From: Deinococcus radiopugnans ATCC 19172
GTDB taxonomy: Bacteria > Deinococcota > Deinococci > Deinococcales > Deinococcaceae
Assembly (NCBI RefSeq): GCF_006335125.1
Contig: NZ_VDMO01000007.1
Location: 62,001 to 126,000, forward strand
Direction of reading: 5' to 3'
DNA: 64,000 bases
This document shows positions 38,508 through 47,206 of this stretch, piece after piece; position 1 is the stretch's first letter, and each line of letters begins with the position of its first letter. The position numbers and the translations under genes are program-made. The notes beneath the pieces were generated by a model. It had not been told where the DNA came from, did no database searches, and was given only the letters and a program-made list of their open reading frames with translations.

Positions 38508-38586
38508 GCCCCATTGTGCCGGATTCGGCAGCTCGGCCTGCGGGTTTCGCCAAGACAGGCGGCCCGCCGGGGGCGTACCGTGAGGC

Positions 38587-39561
38587 ATGTCGCCCGCCGC
38601 CCAGGTTCTGCACCGCCTCCGCTTCGTGGATTCCCATTCGGCGGGCGAGCCGACGCGCGTGGTGCTGGACGGCTTTCCGGAATTGCCGGGCGAAACCCTG
38701 GCGCAGCAGCGTGAGGCCTTGAGCCGCGACTTTGACCGCTGGCGCACCCTGGTCAATCTGGAGCCGCGCGGCAATGATGTCTTGGTCAGTGCCCTGCTGG
38801 TGCCACCCAAGTCGCCGGATTGCGTCACGGGCGTCATCTACTTCAACAACGCCGGGCCGCTGGGCATGTGCGGTCACGGCACGATGGGCGTGGTCACGAC
38901 GCTGGCGTACCTGGGGCGCATCGGCCCCGGCGAGCACCGGATCGAGACCCCGGTGGGCGTGGTCACGGCGACGTTGCACGAGGATGGCCGCGTCAGCGTG
39001 GCGAACGTGCCCGCGTATCGCCATCTCAAGGATGTCGCCGTCACGGTGGACGGGCTGGGCGAGGTGCGCGGCGACGTGGCCTGGGGCGGCAACTGGTTCT
39101 ATCTGGTGGACGTGGGCGAGCGGGCGCTGACCCTCGACGACATTCCGGCCCTGACCGACGAGACGTTGCGGATTCGCCGGGCCTTGCAGGAGGCGGGCGT
39201 CACCGGAAAGGACGGCGCGGAGATCGACCACATCGAACTGTTCAGCACAGTGCACAACCGGAACGGGGGCGGCGTCCACCGCAACTTCGTGATGTGTCCC
39301 GGCGGCGCGTATGACCGCAGTCCCTGTGGCACCGGCACCAGCGCCAAGCTGGCGTGTCTGGCGGCGGACGGCGGGTTGCGCCCCGGCGAGGTCTGGCGGC
39401 AGGAAAGCGTGATCGGCAGCGTCTTTGAAGGCGTGTATTCGCTGAACGACGGTCAGGTTCAGCCTGTGATCACCGGGCAGGCGTTCGTCACCGCGCAGGG
39501 CGAACTGATCGTGCAGCCGGGCGATCCCTTCGCGTGGGGCATCGGTGTGGAGGTGCAATGA
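38587..39561 (+). CDS. lhpA: 4-hydroxyproline 2-epimerase (proline racemase family)
   Basis: 324 residues. Interconverts trans-4-hydroxy-L-proline and cis-4-hydroxy-D-proline, the entry step of the pathway. Both active-site regions are present: GMCGHGTMG and SPCGTGTSAK, each with the catalytic Cys, plus FVDSHSAGEPTRVV at the N-terminus. In proline racemase the first Cys is also present; in hydroxyproline epimerases it may be Cys or Ser, so substrate preference rests on context. Start ATG at 38587, 5 nt after TACCGT. First gene of a six-gene operon. Confidence 0.9.
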   Translation: MSPAAQVLHRLRFVDSHSAGEPTRVVLDGFPELPGETLAQQREALSRDFDRWRTLVNLEPRGNDVLVSALLVPPKSPDCVTGVIYFNNAGPLGMCGHGTMGVVTTLAYLGRIGPGEHRIETPVGVVTATLHEDGRVSVANVPAYRHLKDVAVTVDGLGEVRGDVAWGGNWFYLVDVGERALTLDDIPALTDETLRIRRALQEAGVTGKDGAEIDHIELFSTVHNRNGGGVHRNFVMCPGGAYDRSPCGTGTSAKLACLAADGGLRPGEVWRQESVIGSVFEGVYSLNDGQVQPVITGQAFVTAQGELIVQPGDPFAWGIGVEVQ

Positions 39562-40667
39562 ACGCCATCGTCATCGGCGGCGGCATGGTGGGCGCGGCCT
39601 GCGCGCACGCCCTGGCGCGGCGCGGCGCGCGGGTCACGGTGCTGGAGCCGGGGCCAGTGGGCGGCGGCGCGACGGCGGCGGGCATGGGCCATCTGGTGGT
39701 CATGGACGACAGCCCCGCGCAACTGGCCCTGACCTCCCGCAGCCTGGAACTGTGGGAGGCGCTGGCCCCGGCCCTGCCCCCCCAGGCCGACTCCCGGGCG
39801 TGCGGCACGCTGTGGGTGGCGAGCGACGACGAGGAACTGGCGGCGGTGGAACCCAAACGGCAGGCGTATCTGGCGGTGGGCCGCGAGGCGACGCTGCTGG
39901 ACGCCGCCCAACTGGCCCGCGCCGAACCGGGGTTGCGCCCCGGACTGGCCGGCGCCCTGCGCGTGCCGGGCGACGGCGTGGTGTATGCCCCGGTGGCCGC
40001 TCAGTTCTTGCTGGAGAGGGCGGGCGCCACCGTGCGGCGCGAGGCGGTCACGGCATTGATCGAGGGTGGGGTCAGGCTGGCGAGCGGCGAAAGCCTGTAC
40101 GCCGACGTGGTGGTGGTGGCGAACGGCATCGGGGCGGTGGACTTGCTGCCCGACTTGCCCCTGCGGCAGCGCAAGGGCCACCTGCTGATCACCGAACGCG
40201 GCGCCCCCAGGGTCAACCACCAGCTTGTGGAACTCGGCTACCTGAAAAGTGCCCACGGCGGCGACGGGGACAGTGTGGCCTTCAACGTGCAGCCGCGTCC
40301 CACCGGGCAACTGCTCGTCGGCTCCAGCCGCCAGTTCGAGCGTCCAGACCGTGACATCGACTGGCCGCTGCTGCGCCGGATGCTGCGCCGCGCCGCCGAA
40401 TTTCTGCCTGCGCTGGCGCAGACCTCCGCGCTGCGGGTCTGGACGGGACAACGCTGTGCCAGCCCGGATCACCTGCCGCTGATCGGGCCGCACCCTGATC
40501 TGGACGGCGTGTTCCTGGCGACGGGGCATGAGGGGCTGGGCATCACCACCGCGCTGGGCACGGCGGAGGTGCTGGCCGCGGGGCTGTTTGGAGGGTGCTC
40601 CGAACTGCTGGCGCACGACTTCTCGCCGGCCCGCTTCGCCCGCCTGCCGGAGGCCGTCCATGCCTGA
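39558..40667 (+). CDS. FAD-dependent D-amino acid oxidase-like subunit of D-hydroxyproline dehydrogenase
   Basis: 369 residues starting at the ATG overlapping the epimerase stop (ATGA). The N-terminus NAIVIGGGMVGAACAHALARRGARVTVLEPG is a FAD-binding Rossmann motif of the DadA/glycine oxidase class; the C-terminus HLPLIGPHPDLDGVFLATGHEGLGITTALGTAEVLA is typical. With the ferredoxin-like and pyridine-nucleotide-oxidoreductase-like proteins it forms the HcnABC/LhpBEF-type complex that oxidises cis-4-hydroxy-D-proline. Overlaps the next gene by 8 nt. Confidence 0.88.
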   Translation: MNAIVIGGGMVGAACAHALARRGARVTVLEPGPVGGGATAAGMGHLVVMDDSPAQLALTSRSLELWEALAPALPPQADSRACGTLWVASDDEELAAVEPKRQAYLAVGREATLLDAAQLARAEPGLRPGLAGALRVPGDGVVYAPVAAQFLLERAGATVRREAVTALIEGGVRLASGESLYADVVVVANGIGAVDLLPDLPLRQRKGHLLITERGAPRVNHQLVELGYLKSAHGGDGDSVAFNVQPRPTGQLLVGSSRQFERPDRDIDWPLLRRMLRRAAEFLPALAQTSALRVWTGQRCASPDHLPLIGPHPDLDGVFLATGHEGLGITTALGTAEVLAAGLFGGCSELLAHDFSPARFARLPEAVHA

Positions 40668-40914
40668 GCTGACGCTGGACGGGATGCGGGTGACGGCTCC
40701 GGCTGGAACCACCGTGCTGGCGGCCCTTCAGAATGCGGGCCTCTCGCCGCTGCGCCGCAGCCTCGGCGGCGAAAGTCGCGGGGCGTTGTGCGGTATGGGC
40801 AGTTGCTCCGAGTGCCGCGCCGTGGTGGACGGCCAGACCGTGCGAACCTGCCTGACCCCCGTGCGCGACGGCCAGGACGTGCGGCGACTGCTGGCGGTGA
40901 CCCGTGAAGCCTGA
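40660..40914 (+). CDS. [2Fe-2S] ferredoxin-like subunit of D-hydroxyproline dehydrogenase
   Basis: 84 residues. The cluster site is GALCGMGSCSECRAVVDGQTVRTC, with cysteines spaced C-x4-C-x2-C-x11-C, as in the small 2Fe-2S subunit of HcnA-type amino acid oxidases. It passes electrons between the flavin subunits. Overlaps both neighbours (8 and 11 nt). Confidence 0.88.
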   Translation: MPELTLDGMRVTAPAGTTVLAALQNAGLSPLRRSLGGESRGALCGMGSCSECRAVVDGQTVRTCLTPVRDGQDVRRLLAVTREA

Positions 40915-42202
40915 GCCCTGGGCCGCTGTGGTGGTGGGCGCTGGCCCCGCCGGACTGATGGCCGCGCGGACGGCTGCCGAGGGTGGCTTGCGCGTGCTGC
41001 TGCTGGACGCGCAGCCCACGCCGGGCGGTCAAATCTGGCGCGGCGCGGCAGCGGGTCAGCAAGGGGCGGCGGGCGAACTGCTGCGCGACGTGGCCTCCCA
41101 TTCCGGAATCACCGTGCTGAGCGGCGCGGAGATCATTGCGGCGGAGGCCGGGGGGCAGGCGCATACGCTGACAGTGACCACAGCGGCTGGGACCACGGCG
41201 GCTGGACTGCGCCAGATTCAGGCCGAACGGGTGATTCTCGCCACCGGGGCCACCGAACGCTTTCTGCCCTTCGACGGCTGGACGCTGCCCGGCGTCGTCG
41301 GCGCGGGCGGCCTCCAGGCCATGAGCAAGAGCGGCCTGGACGTGCGCGGCCAGCGGGTGGTGGTGGCCGGCTCGGGGCCGCTGCTGCTGGCGGTGGCGGC
41401 GGGGCTGCGGCAGAAAGGGGCGCGGGTGCTCGCGGTGGCGGAGCAGGCGGGGTGGCCGGGTGTGGCTGCCTTCGGCATGGCGGCGGCGCGGCTGCCCGGC
41501 AAATCCCGCGAGGCGCTGGCCCTGGCCGCTGGACTGCTGGGCGTGCCGTACTGGGCCGACTGCGCCGTGGTGCGGGCCAGTGGTGCCGATCAGCTCCAGA
41601 GCGTCACCCTGCGGCGCGGGCGGCGCGAACTCACGCTGGACTGCGATTACCTGGCCGTCGGCTTCGGGCTGGTGCCGGACACCCGCGTGGCGGCGCTGCT
41701 GGGCTGCCCCCTGGATGACGTGGGCGCGGTGCGGGTCAATGCGTGGCAGGCGACGGGCGTGTCCGGTGTCTACGCCGCTGGAGAGGTCTGCGGCATCGGC
41801 GGCGTGGACGGCGCCTTGCTGGAAGGCTTCGTGGCCGGGTGCGCCGCCAGCGGTCAGATCGAGCGTCTGCACGATGCGCCGCGCCGCGCCGAGATTCAGC
41901 GCCGCTTCCAGATCACGCTGGAGCGCTCCTTCGCCCTGCGCCCGGCCCTTTTGCCCATGCCGTCCCCCCAAACCATCGTCTGCCGCTGCGAGGACGTGCG
42001 GCACGGCGACTTGCGCGGGTTCACCGATTGGACGGCGGCCAAACTCCAGACCCGTTGCGGCATGGGCGCTTGTCAGGGCCGGGTCTGCGGCCCCGCGTGC
42101 GACACCCTGTATGGCTGGCGCTTTGAGGGCGTGCGCGCCCCGCTGGTGCCGCTGCCGCTGGCCCAGTTGCTGGACGAACCCACCACCCTCAGCCCACCGT
42201 AA
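40904..42202 (+). CDS. NAD(P)/FAD oxidoreductase subunit (HcnB-like) of D-hydroxyproline dehydrogenase
   Basis: 432 residues from the GTG at 40904. WAAVVVGAGPAGLMAARTAAEGG is the FAD-binding motif; a second Rossmann motif appears at GQRVVVAGSGPLLLAVAAGL. The C-terminus has IVCRCEDVRHGDLRGFTDWTAAKLQTRCGMGACQGRVCGP, a BFD-type [2Fe-2S] site with four cysteines (CRC, RCGMGAC, VCGPAC region). This is the HcnB/LhpB-like subunit of amino acid dehydrogenases. The three genes 39558-42202 overlap and are surely one transcript. Confidence 0.88.
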   Translation: MKPEPWAAVVVGAGPAGLMAARTAAEGGLRVLLLDAQPTPGGQIWRGAAAGQQGAAGELLRDVASHSGITVLSGAEIIAAEAGGQAHTLTVTTAAGTTAAGLRQIQAERVILATGATERFLPFDGWTLPGVVGAGGLQAMSKSGLDVRGQRVVVAGSGPLLLAVAAGLRQKGARVLAVAEQAGWPGVAAFGMAAARLPGKSREALALAAGLLGVPYWADCAVVRASGADQLQSVTLRRGRRELTLDCDYLAVGFGLVPDTRVAALLGCPLDDVGAVRVNAWQATGVSGVYAAGEVCGIGGVDGALLEGFVAGCAASGQIERLHDAPRRAEIQRRFQITLERSFALRPALLPMPSPQTIVCRCEDVRHGDLRGFTDWTAAKLQTRCGMGACQGRVCGPACDTLYGWRFEGVRAPLVPLPLAQLLDEPTTLSPP

Positions 42203-42260
42203 AACCTGGATGGTCTTCGACGCCTGAACCCCTCAGCCTCTCACCCAAAGGAGCCTCACC

Positions 42261-43178
42261 ATGACCACTTCTCCCTCCCACCCCTTCCGCGGCGTGTTCC
42301 CCGCCATCACCACCCCCTTCAATGCCGACGGCAGCGTGGATCACGGCTTCCTGCGCGAGCACGCCCGCTGGATGATGGCCGCCGGCTGCGACGGCATGAT
42401 TCCGCTGGGTTCGCTGGGCGAGACCAACACGCTGGAGCACGACGAAAAGATGGCGGTGCTGGAAACCCTGGTGGACGCGCTGGACGGCAAGCCGGTGATT
42501 CCCGGCATCGCCAGCCTCAGCACGGCAGGCGGAGTGCGGCTGGCCCAGGCGGCGCGGGACGTGGGCTGCGGCGGCCTGATGGCGCTGCCGCCCTACGTGT
42601 ACACCAGCGACTGGCGCGAGATGAAGGCGCACATGGCTGCGCTGGTGGCGGCCACCGAGCTGCCGGTGATCCTCTACAACAACCCCGGCGCGTACCGCAC
42701 CGACTTCCTGGCCCCCCAGATTGCCGAGCTGGCCGGGGAACACGCCAACCTGCGCGGCGTCAAGGAGTCCAGTGGGGACGTGCGCCGCGTGACCGCCCTG
42801 CGCGCCATTCTGCCGGAATCGGTGGACATTCTGGTGGGGCTGGACGACGCCATCGTGGAGGGGGTGGCGGCGGGGGCCACCGGCTGGATCGCGGGCCTGA
42901 TCAACGCCTACCCCGCCGAGAGCGTGCGCCTGTTCGAGCTGGCCCGCGATGGCAGGGCGATGGAGGCGGCGGAGCTGTACCGCTGGTTCCTGCCTCTGCT
43001 GCGCCTGGACGTGGTGAACAAGTTCGTGCAGCTGATCAAGTTCGTGCAGGAGGAAACCGGGCACGGCAGCGCCCGCGTCCGCGCCCCCCGGCTGGAACTC
43101 ACCGACGCCGAGAAGGCCGAGGCCCGCGCCGTGATCGAGGCCGCGTCCGGGCGCGTGCCGGTTGGGGTGGGCGCATGA
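42261..43178 (+). CDS. Pyrroline-4-hydroxy-2-carboxylate deaminase (DapA family)
   Basis: 305 residues, preceded by AAAGGAG. A DHDPS-family TIM barrel: FRGVFPAITTPFNADGSVDHGFLREHARWM, GCDGMIPLGSLGETNTL, LYNNPGAYRTDF, and the Schiff-base Lys in LRGVKESSGDVRR. In this operon it should deaminate delta1-pyrroline-4-hydroxy-2-carboxylate to 2-oxoglutarate semialdehyde. The stop overlaps the next gene by 4 nt. DHDPS itself is unlikely given the context. Confidence 0.85.
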   Translation: MTTSPSHPFRGVFPAITTPFNADGSVDHGFLREHARWMMAAGCDGMIPLGSLGETNTLEHDEKMAVLETLVDALDGKPVIPGIASLSTAGGVRLAQAARDVGCGGLMALPPYVYTSDWREMKAHMAALVAATELPVILYNNPGAYRTDFLAPQIAELAGEHANLRGVKESSGDVRRVTALRAILPESVDILVGLDDAIVEGVAAGATGWIAGLINAYPAESVRLFELARDGRAMEAAELYRWFLPLLRLDVVNKFVQLIKFVQEETGHGSARVRAPRLELTDAEKAEARAVIEAASGRVPVGVGA

Positions 43179-44695
43179 CCGCCCGCACCTTCCAGGCGAC
43201 GAACCCGGCGACGGGGCAGCCGCTGGCCCCAGCTTTTCCGGTGACCACACCGCAGGAAATGGAGGCACTGGTGGCGGCGGCTAGGGGGGCAGCGCGGGCC
43301 TTTGCGGCCAGCACGCCCACCCAACGCGCCGACTTCCTGAACGCCGCCGCCGCCGCCATCGAGGCGCGGGCCGACGCCTTCGTCGAGGCGGCGATGGCCG
43401 AGGCGGGCCTGCCCGAACCCCGTCTGCGCGGCGAGGTGGGCCGCACCGCCAACCAGCTTCGCCTGTTCGCGGGGGTGGCGGCGGACGGCTCGTGGGTGGA
43501 CGCCCGCATTGACCACGCTGACCCGGCCCGCAAGCCGCCCAAACCCGATGTCCGCAGCCTGCGCGTGCCGCTGGGGCCGGTGGCCGTGTTCGGGGCCAGC
43601 AATTTTCCGCTGGCCTTCAGCGTGGCGGGGGGTGACACCGCCTCCGCGCTGGCGGCGGGTTGCCCGGTGGTGGTCAAGGCGCACCCGGCACACCCGGCCA
43701 CGTCCAAGCTGGCCGCAGAAGCGATCCGGGCGGCGGCGCAGCAGTGCGGCCTCCCGGCAGGCGTTTTCGGCATCGTCTACGAGGACGGCCACGAGCTGGG
43801 CGTGCAACTCGTCCAGCACCCCGACATCCACGCCGTAGGCTTTACCGGCTCGCGGGCGGGGGGCCTGGCGCTGGTGGCCGCCGCCCAGGCGCGTGAGGTG
43901 CCCATCCCCGTCTACGCCGAGATGAGCAGCGTCAATCCCAGCGTCTTTACGGCAGCGGCGCTGGAGGCGAACGGCGCGGCCCTGGCGAAAGGGCTGGCCG
44001 CCAGCATCAGCGGCTCGGGTGGGCAGCTGTGCACCCAGCCGGGGCTGCTGTTCGTGCCGGTGGGGGAGGCGGGGGATGCGTTCTTGAACGATGTCGCCGC
44101 CAAACTGGACGCGACTCCAGCCTGCACGCTGCTCACGGGCGGCATCCTGAACGCCTTCCAGAAAGGGGCGGCGGGACATCTCAAGGCGGCGGGCGTGCAG
44201 CCTCTGACCCAGGGTGCGAAGCCGGACAGCGGCGCGCAGCCCCAGTTGCTTAGTGTCCCCATCGCTCAATTCACCCCTGAGCTGGCCGATGAGGTCTTCG
44301 GTCCCCTCAGCGTGGCGGTGCGCTATGACCGGCTGGAAGAGGTCACGCCCCTTCTGGCGGGACTGGAAGGCCAGCTGACCGCCACCCTGCACGCCACCGA
44401 CGCCGAGCTGGACGGGCTGGCGGACCTGCTGCACGTCATGGGCACGCGGGCCGGGCGGCTGGTGTTGAACGGCTTTCCCACCGGGGTAGAAGTGGGCCAC
44501 GCGATGGTTCACGGCGGCCCCTTCCCGGCCACTAGCGACGGCGGTGCCAGCACCAGCGTGGGCAGCCGCGCCATCACGCGCTTTGCCCGCCTGCGCGCGT
44601 ACCAGGACTTCCCGGACCGCGCCCTGCCCCCCGAACTGCAGGAGGCCAACCCTTACGGAATCTGGCGCTTGGTGGACGGCGAGCGGACGCGCTGA
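43175..44695 (+). CDS. 2-oxoglutarate semialdehyde dehydrogenase
   Basis: 506 residues, an aldehyde dehydrogenase. Fits the NADP-type group used for alpha-ketoglutarate semialdehyde: PLGPVAVFGASNFPLAFSVAGGDTASALAAGCPVVVKAHPAHP, GFTGSRAGG (NAD-binding loop), catalytic Glu in PVYAEMSSVNP and Cys in SGGQLCTQPG. Final step of hydroxyproline degradation, delivering 2-oxoglutarate to the TCA cycle. ATGA overlap with the deaminase gene. Confidence 0.88.
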   Translation: MTARTFQATNPATGQPLAPAFPVTTPQEMEALVAAARGAARAFAASTPTQRADFLNAAAAAIEARADAFVEAAMAEAGLPEPRLRGEVGRTANQLRLFAGVAADGSWVDARIDHADPARKPPKPDVRSLRVPLGPVAVFGASNFPLAFSVAGGDTASALAAGCPVVVKAHPAHPATSKLAAEAIRAAAQQCGLPAGVFGIVYEDGHELGVQLVQHPDIHAVGFTGSRAGGLALVAAAQAREVPIPVYAEMSSVNPSVFTAAALEANGAALAKGLAASISGSGGQLCTQPGLLFVPVGEAGDAFLNDVAAKLDATPACTLLTGGILNAFQKGAAGHLKAAGVQPLTQGAKPDSGAQPQLLSVPIAQFTPELADEVFGPLSVAVRYDRLEEVTPLLAGLEGQLTATLHATDAELDGLADLLHVMGTRAGRLVLNGFPTGVEVGHAMVHGGPFPATSDGGASTSVGSRAITRFARLRAYQDFPDRALPPELQEANPYGIWRLVDGERTR

Positions 44696-44726
44696 GGGCG
44701 GCAGCGCTCTGAATGCGGGCGAGGGG

Positions 44727-44753
44727 GCAATGGGGGAGCCATACCCCCATTGC
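44727..44753. terminator. Hairpin after the hydroxyproline operon
   Basis: Perfect 10-bp stem GCAATGGGGG/CCCCCATTGC with a 7-nt loop, 31 nt after the operon stop. The tail is TTCCCCCC rather than a T-run, so it may be a weak or factor-dependent terminator or an mRNA-stabilising element. Confidence 0.5.
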
Positions 44754-44801
44754 TTCCCCCCGCCCTTCCCATCCGCCGGCATCGCCGGACTAACATGCCC
44801 C

Positions 44802-46250
44802 ATGCGGAAAACCATTCTCCTTGGCCTGCTCCTCGGCGCAGCAGGCGCGGCGGCCCAGGGCGGCCTGCCCCTGTCCTCGTTCGAGGGGCAGGTCATGTAT
44901 CAGGTCATGCCAGACCGTTTCTTCGATGGCAACGCGGCCAACAACGCAGGCGTCAACAAGGCTGACCCGCGCGCGTGGCACGGCGGCGATCTGGTCGGGC
45001 TGACCCAGAAACTGCCGTATATCAAGCGGCTGGGGGCCACCGCCGTGTGGCTGACCCCGGTCTACCAGCAACAGACACAGAATTCCTTCGATACCTCGCC
45101 CTATCACGGGTACTGGCCCGCCGATTTCCGCAAGGTGGACCCACACTTCGGAACGCTGGCCGATTTCGGGGGGCTGGTCCAGGCGGCACAGGGGGCCGGC
45201 ATGCGGGTGGTGCTGGATCAGGTGATCAACCACTACGGGTATCTGGCCCCCGCCGTCAGAGAACATCCGGCGTGGTTCAACGGCAAGGCCGAGTGCGACG
45301 CCTCGCGCCAGAAGGACAGCGATTGCCCGCTGGCGGGACTGCCGGACCTGAAGCAGGGCAATCCCGAGGTGCGGGACCTGCTGCTGGGCAACGCCCAGTT
45401 CTGGCGCGATCAGGGGGTGCAGGGTTTCCGTTACGACGCCATCAAGAATGTGGACGGCATGTTCCTGGGCGACTTGCTGGCCGATGACCGCGCCGCCGGG
45501 ATCTGGACGCTGGGCGAGTGGTACAACGCCGACACGGGCACGGTGGCCGAGTGGCAGCGCCGGGGCTTCGACAGCCTGTTTCTGTTCAGCCTGCAGGCGG
45601 CCATGAAGGGCAGCATCATGTCGGGGCAGGGGCTGGACAGCGTGGCTGCCGTGCTGTCGCGCCAGGGAGAACTGCCGCGCCCCGGTGAGGTGGCGCTGTT
45701 TCTGGACAACCACGACGTGCCGCGTTTCGCCCAGGGCTCGCTGTTCGAGGACGTGGGGCAGGCGCGCACCAAATATGGGTTGCGCGCCCTGATGACCCTG
45801 CGCGGCGTGCCCGTCATCTGGCAGGGCACCGAGATCGCCATGCGCGGCGGCGCGGACCCCGACAACCGCCGCGACATGCGTTTCGAGGAAAAGTGGACAC
45901 CCCAGGAGAAGAGTGTGTTCGGGGTGGCCCAGAATGCCATCGCGGTCCGGCAGGCCAATGTGGCCCTGAGCCGGGGCACGCTGGCGCTGCTCAGGACGCC
46001 GCAGAGTCTCGCGGACCGGCTGCTGCTGTTCACGCGCGAACACGATGGCCAGCGGGTGCTGGTGGCGTGGCACGGCGGCAAGGAGCGGCGCAGCTATTCG
46101 GTCCGGCTGAGCAGCCTGGGCCTGAGCGCCGCGCCGGGCGCAGTCATCCCGACGCTGTTCGCCGGGCAGAACGCCAAGATTCGCGTCAGCAACGGCTTCC
46201 TGCACCTGAGCCTGCCCCCCGAGGACGCGGCGGCCTTCAAGCTGGACTGA
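44802..46250 (+). CDS. Secreted alpha-amylase family (GH13) glycosidase
   Basis: 482 residues from the ATG at 44802. The signal peptide MRKTILLGLLLGAAGAAA indicates export. The GH13 barrel signatures are complete: VMYQVMPDRFFDG, GATAVWLTPVYQQ, DQVINHYG, GFRYDAI with the nucleophile Asp212, TLGEWYN with acid/base Glu239, and FLDNHDVPRF with Asp305. It probably acts on starch or maltodextrin-like glucans. The short spacer (VINHYGYLAPA) and the FEEKWTPQEKSVFGVAQ segment resemble cyclomaltodextrinase-like members. Not evidently part of the hydroxyproline operon. Confidence 0.88.
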   Translation: MRKTILLGLLLGAAGAAAQGGLPLSSFEGQVMYQVMPDRFFDGNAANNAGVNKADPRAWHGGDLVGLTQKLPYIKRLGATAVWLTPVYQQQTQNSFDTSPYHGYWPADFRKVDPHFGTLADFGGLVQAAQGAGMRVVLDQVINHYGYLAPAVREHPAWFNGKAECDASRQKDSDCPLAGLPDLKQGNPEVRDLLLGNAQFWRDQGVQGFRYDAIKNVDGMFLGDLLADDRAAGIWTLGEWYNADTGTVAEWQRRGFDSLFLFSLQAAMKGSIMSGQGLDSVAAVLSRQGELPRPGEVALFLDNHDVPRFAQGSLFEDVGQARTKYGLRALMTLRGVPVIWQGTEIAMRGGADPDNRRDMRFEEKWTPQEKSVFGVAQNAIAVRQANVALSRGTLALLRTPQSLADRLLLFTREHDGQRVLVAWHGGKERRSYSVRLSSLGLSAAPGAVIPTLFAGQNAKIRVSNGFLHLSLPPEDAAAFKLD

Positions 46251-46260
46251 AGGGTGCGCG

Positions 46261-47151
46261 TCAGGCCGTCCACTCCACCACCACCGACACCGGACGCGGG
46301 AAATGTCGCAGGCGGGCGAAAGTGATGGGCAGCGCGTCTGGCCGGATGGTCTCTGACCATAGACGCTCCAGCACTGGATCGGTGTTTTGCCACAGCCAAG
46401 CTGCGTAGGCCGCGTAATCCTCGCCGTCGCCCGAGGCCACGACGCTCAGTTCGCGGGCATGGAAGGCGGGCGGCAACGTGGGCGCCCCCCAGTTGCCGTC
46501 GCTGAGTACGCAGCAGCGTCCGCCGGGGCGAAGATGCGCGAGCAGTTCCGCGAAGCCGTGCGGGGCCGCGCTGCATTCCAGCCCCACGTCGTAGGCGTCG
46601 TGTGGGAGGTGGCCCGGTGTGGAGGCTGCCGCCGCGCCGAAGGCCAGGGCCAATTCGCGCCGCTGGGTGTCCGGTTCCAGCACCGTCACGTTCCGCACGC
46701 CGCGCCGGGTCAGGTTGAACACGCTCAGCAGACCCAGCAGGCCCGCTCCGGCCACCAGCACACGCTCGCCGGGCTGCGGCGTAACCCTGCGAATGCCCTT
46801 GTGGGTCTCCTCACCCAGAATGACGGCCAGCGCCTGCCGATCTGGAATGTGGTCTGGAACGGGAACCACCCTCCCGGCCTGGTGAATGCCTGTGCTGGCA
46901 TGGCCCAGGGTGGTGATGACCCGCACGCCCACCGCTAACCCCACATCCGCCTCTACCTCTGTCACCACGCCCAGCGTCTGATAGCCCAGCCGACTGGGGA
47001 ACGGCCCATCCCGCGCCACGCTCAACTCCGAGGCCACGCTGATGGCGCTCAGGATCGTTCGCACGCGGACTTCGCCGGAACCGGGCGGCGGCAGCGTCAC
47101 CTCTTCCCAGCAGAATTCATGCGGGGCGGTCACGGTCAGGCGGCGTGGCAC
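46261..47151 (-). CDS. Zinc-type alcohol dehydrogenase-like (MDR) oxidoreductase
   Basis: 296 residues from the GTG at 47151. MDR-superfamily fold: GSGEVRVRTILSAISVASE, a GroES-like part (LGYQTLGVVTEVEADVGLAVGVRV), and the Rossmann segment GERVLVAGAGLLGLLSVFNLTRRGVRNVTVLEPD. The catalytic zinc ligands expected in classical ADHs (Cys, His-Glu) are not obvious, so it may be a zinc-free member. Substrate unknown; it converges on the amylase gene. Slightly shorter than typical (about 340 residues). Confidence 0.75.
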   Translation of the reverse strand: MPRRLTVTAPHEFCWEEVTLPPPGSGEVRVRTILSAISVASELSVARDGPFPSRLGYQTLGVVTEVEADVGLAVGVRVITTLGHASTGIHQAGRVVPVPDHIPDRQALAVILGEETHKGIRRVTPQPGERVLVAGAGLLGLLSVFNLTRRGVRNVTVLEPDTQRRELALAFGAAAASTPGHLPHDAYDVGLECSAAPHGFAELLAHLRPGGRCCVLSDGNWGAPTLPPAFHARELSVVASGDGEDYAAYAAWLWQNTDPVLERLWSETIRPDALPITFARLRHFPRPVSVVVEWTA

Positions 47152-47206
47152 CCCCGTATTCTGCTCCCTTGACCCTCACGTCGCGTCAGCCCTTACGCTG
47201 CTGGGC

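Noticed and set aside
39558..40667. Glycine oxidase ThiO for thiamine synthesis
   Set aside because: No thiamine genes nearby; overlap with ferredoxin-like and HcnB-like genes fits the hydroxyproline dehydrogenase complex.
42261..43178. 4-hydroxy-tetrahydrodipicolinate synthase (dapA)
   Set aside because: Same family, but the operon context points to the hydroxyproline pathway deaminase.
44727..44753. Riboswitch upstream of the amylase gene
   Set aside because: A simple perfect hairpin with no conserved riboswitch elements.
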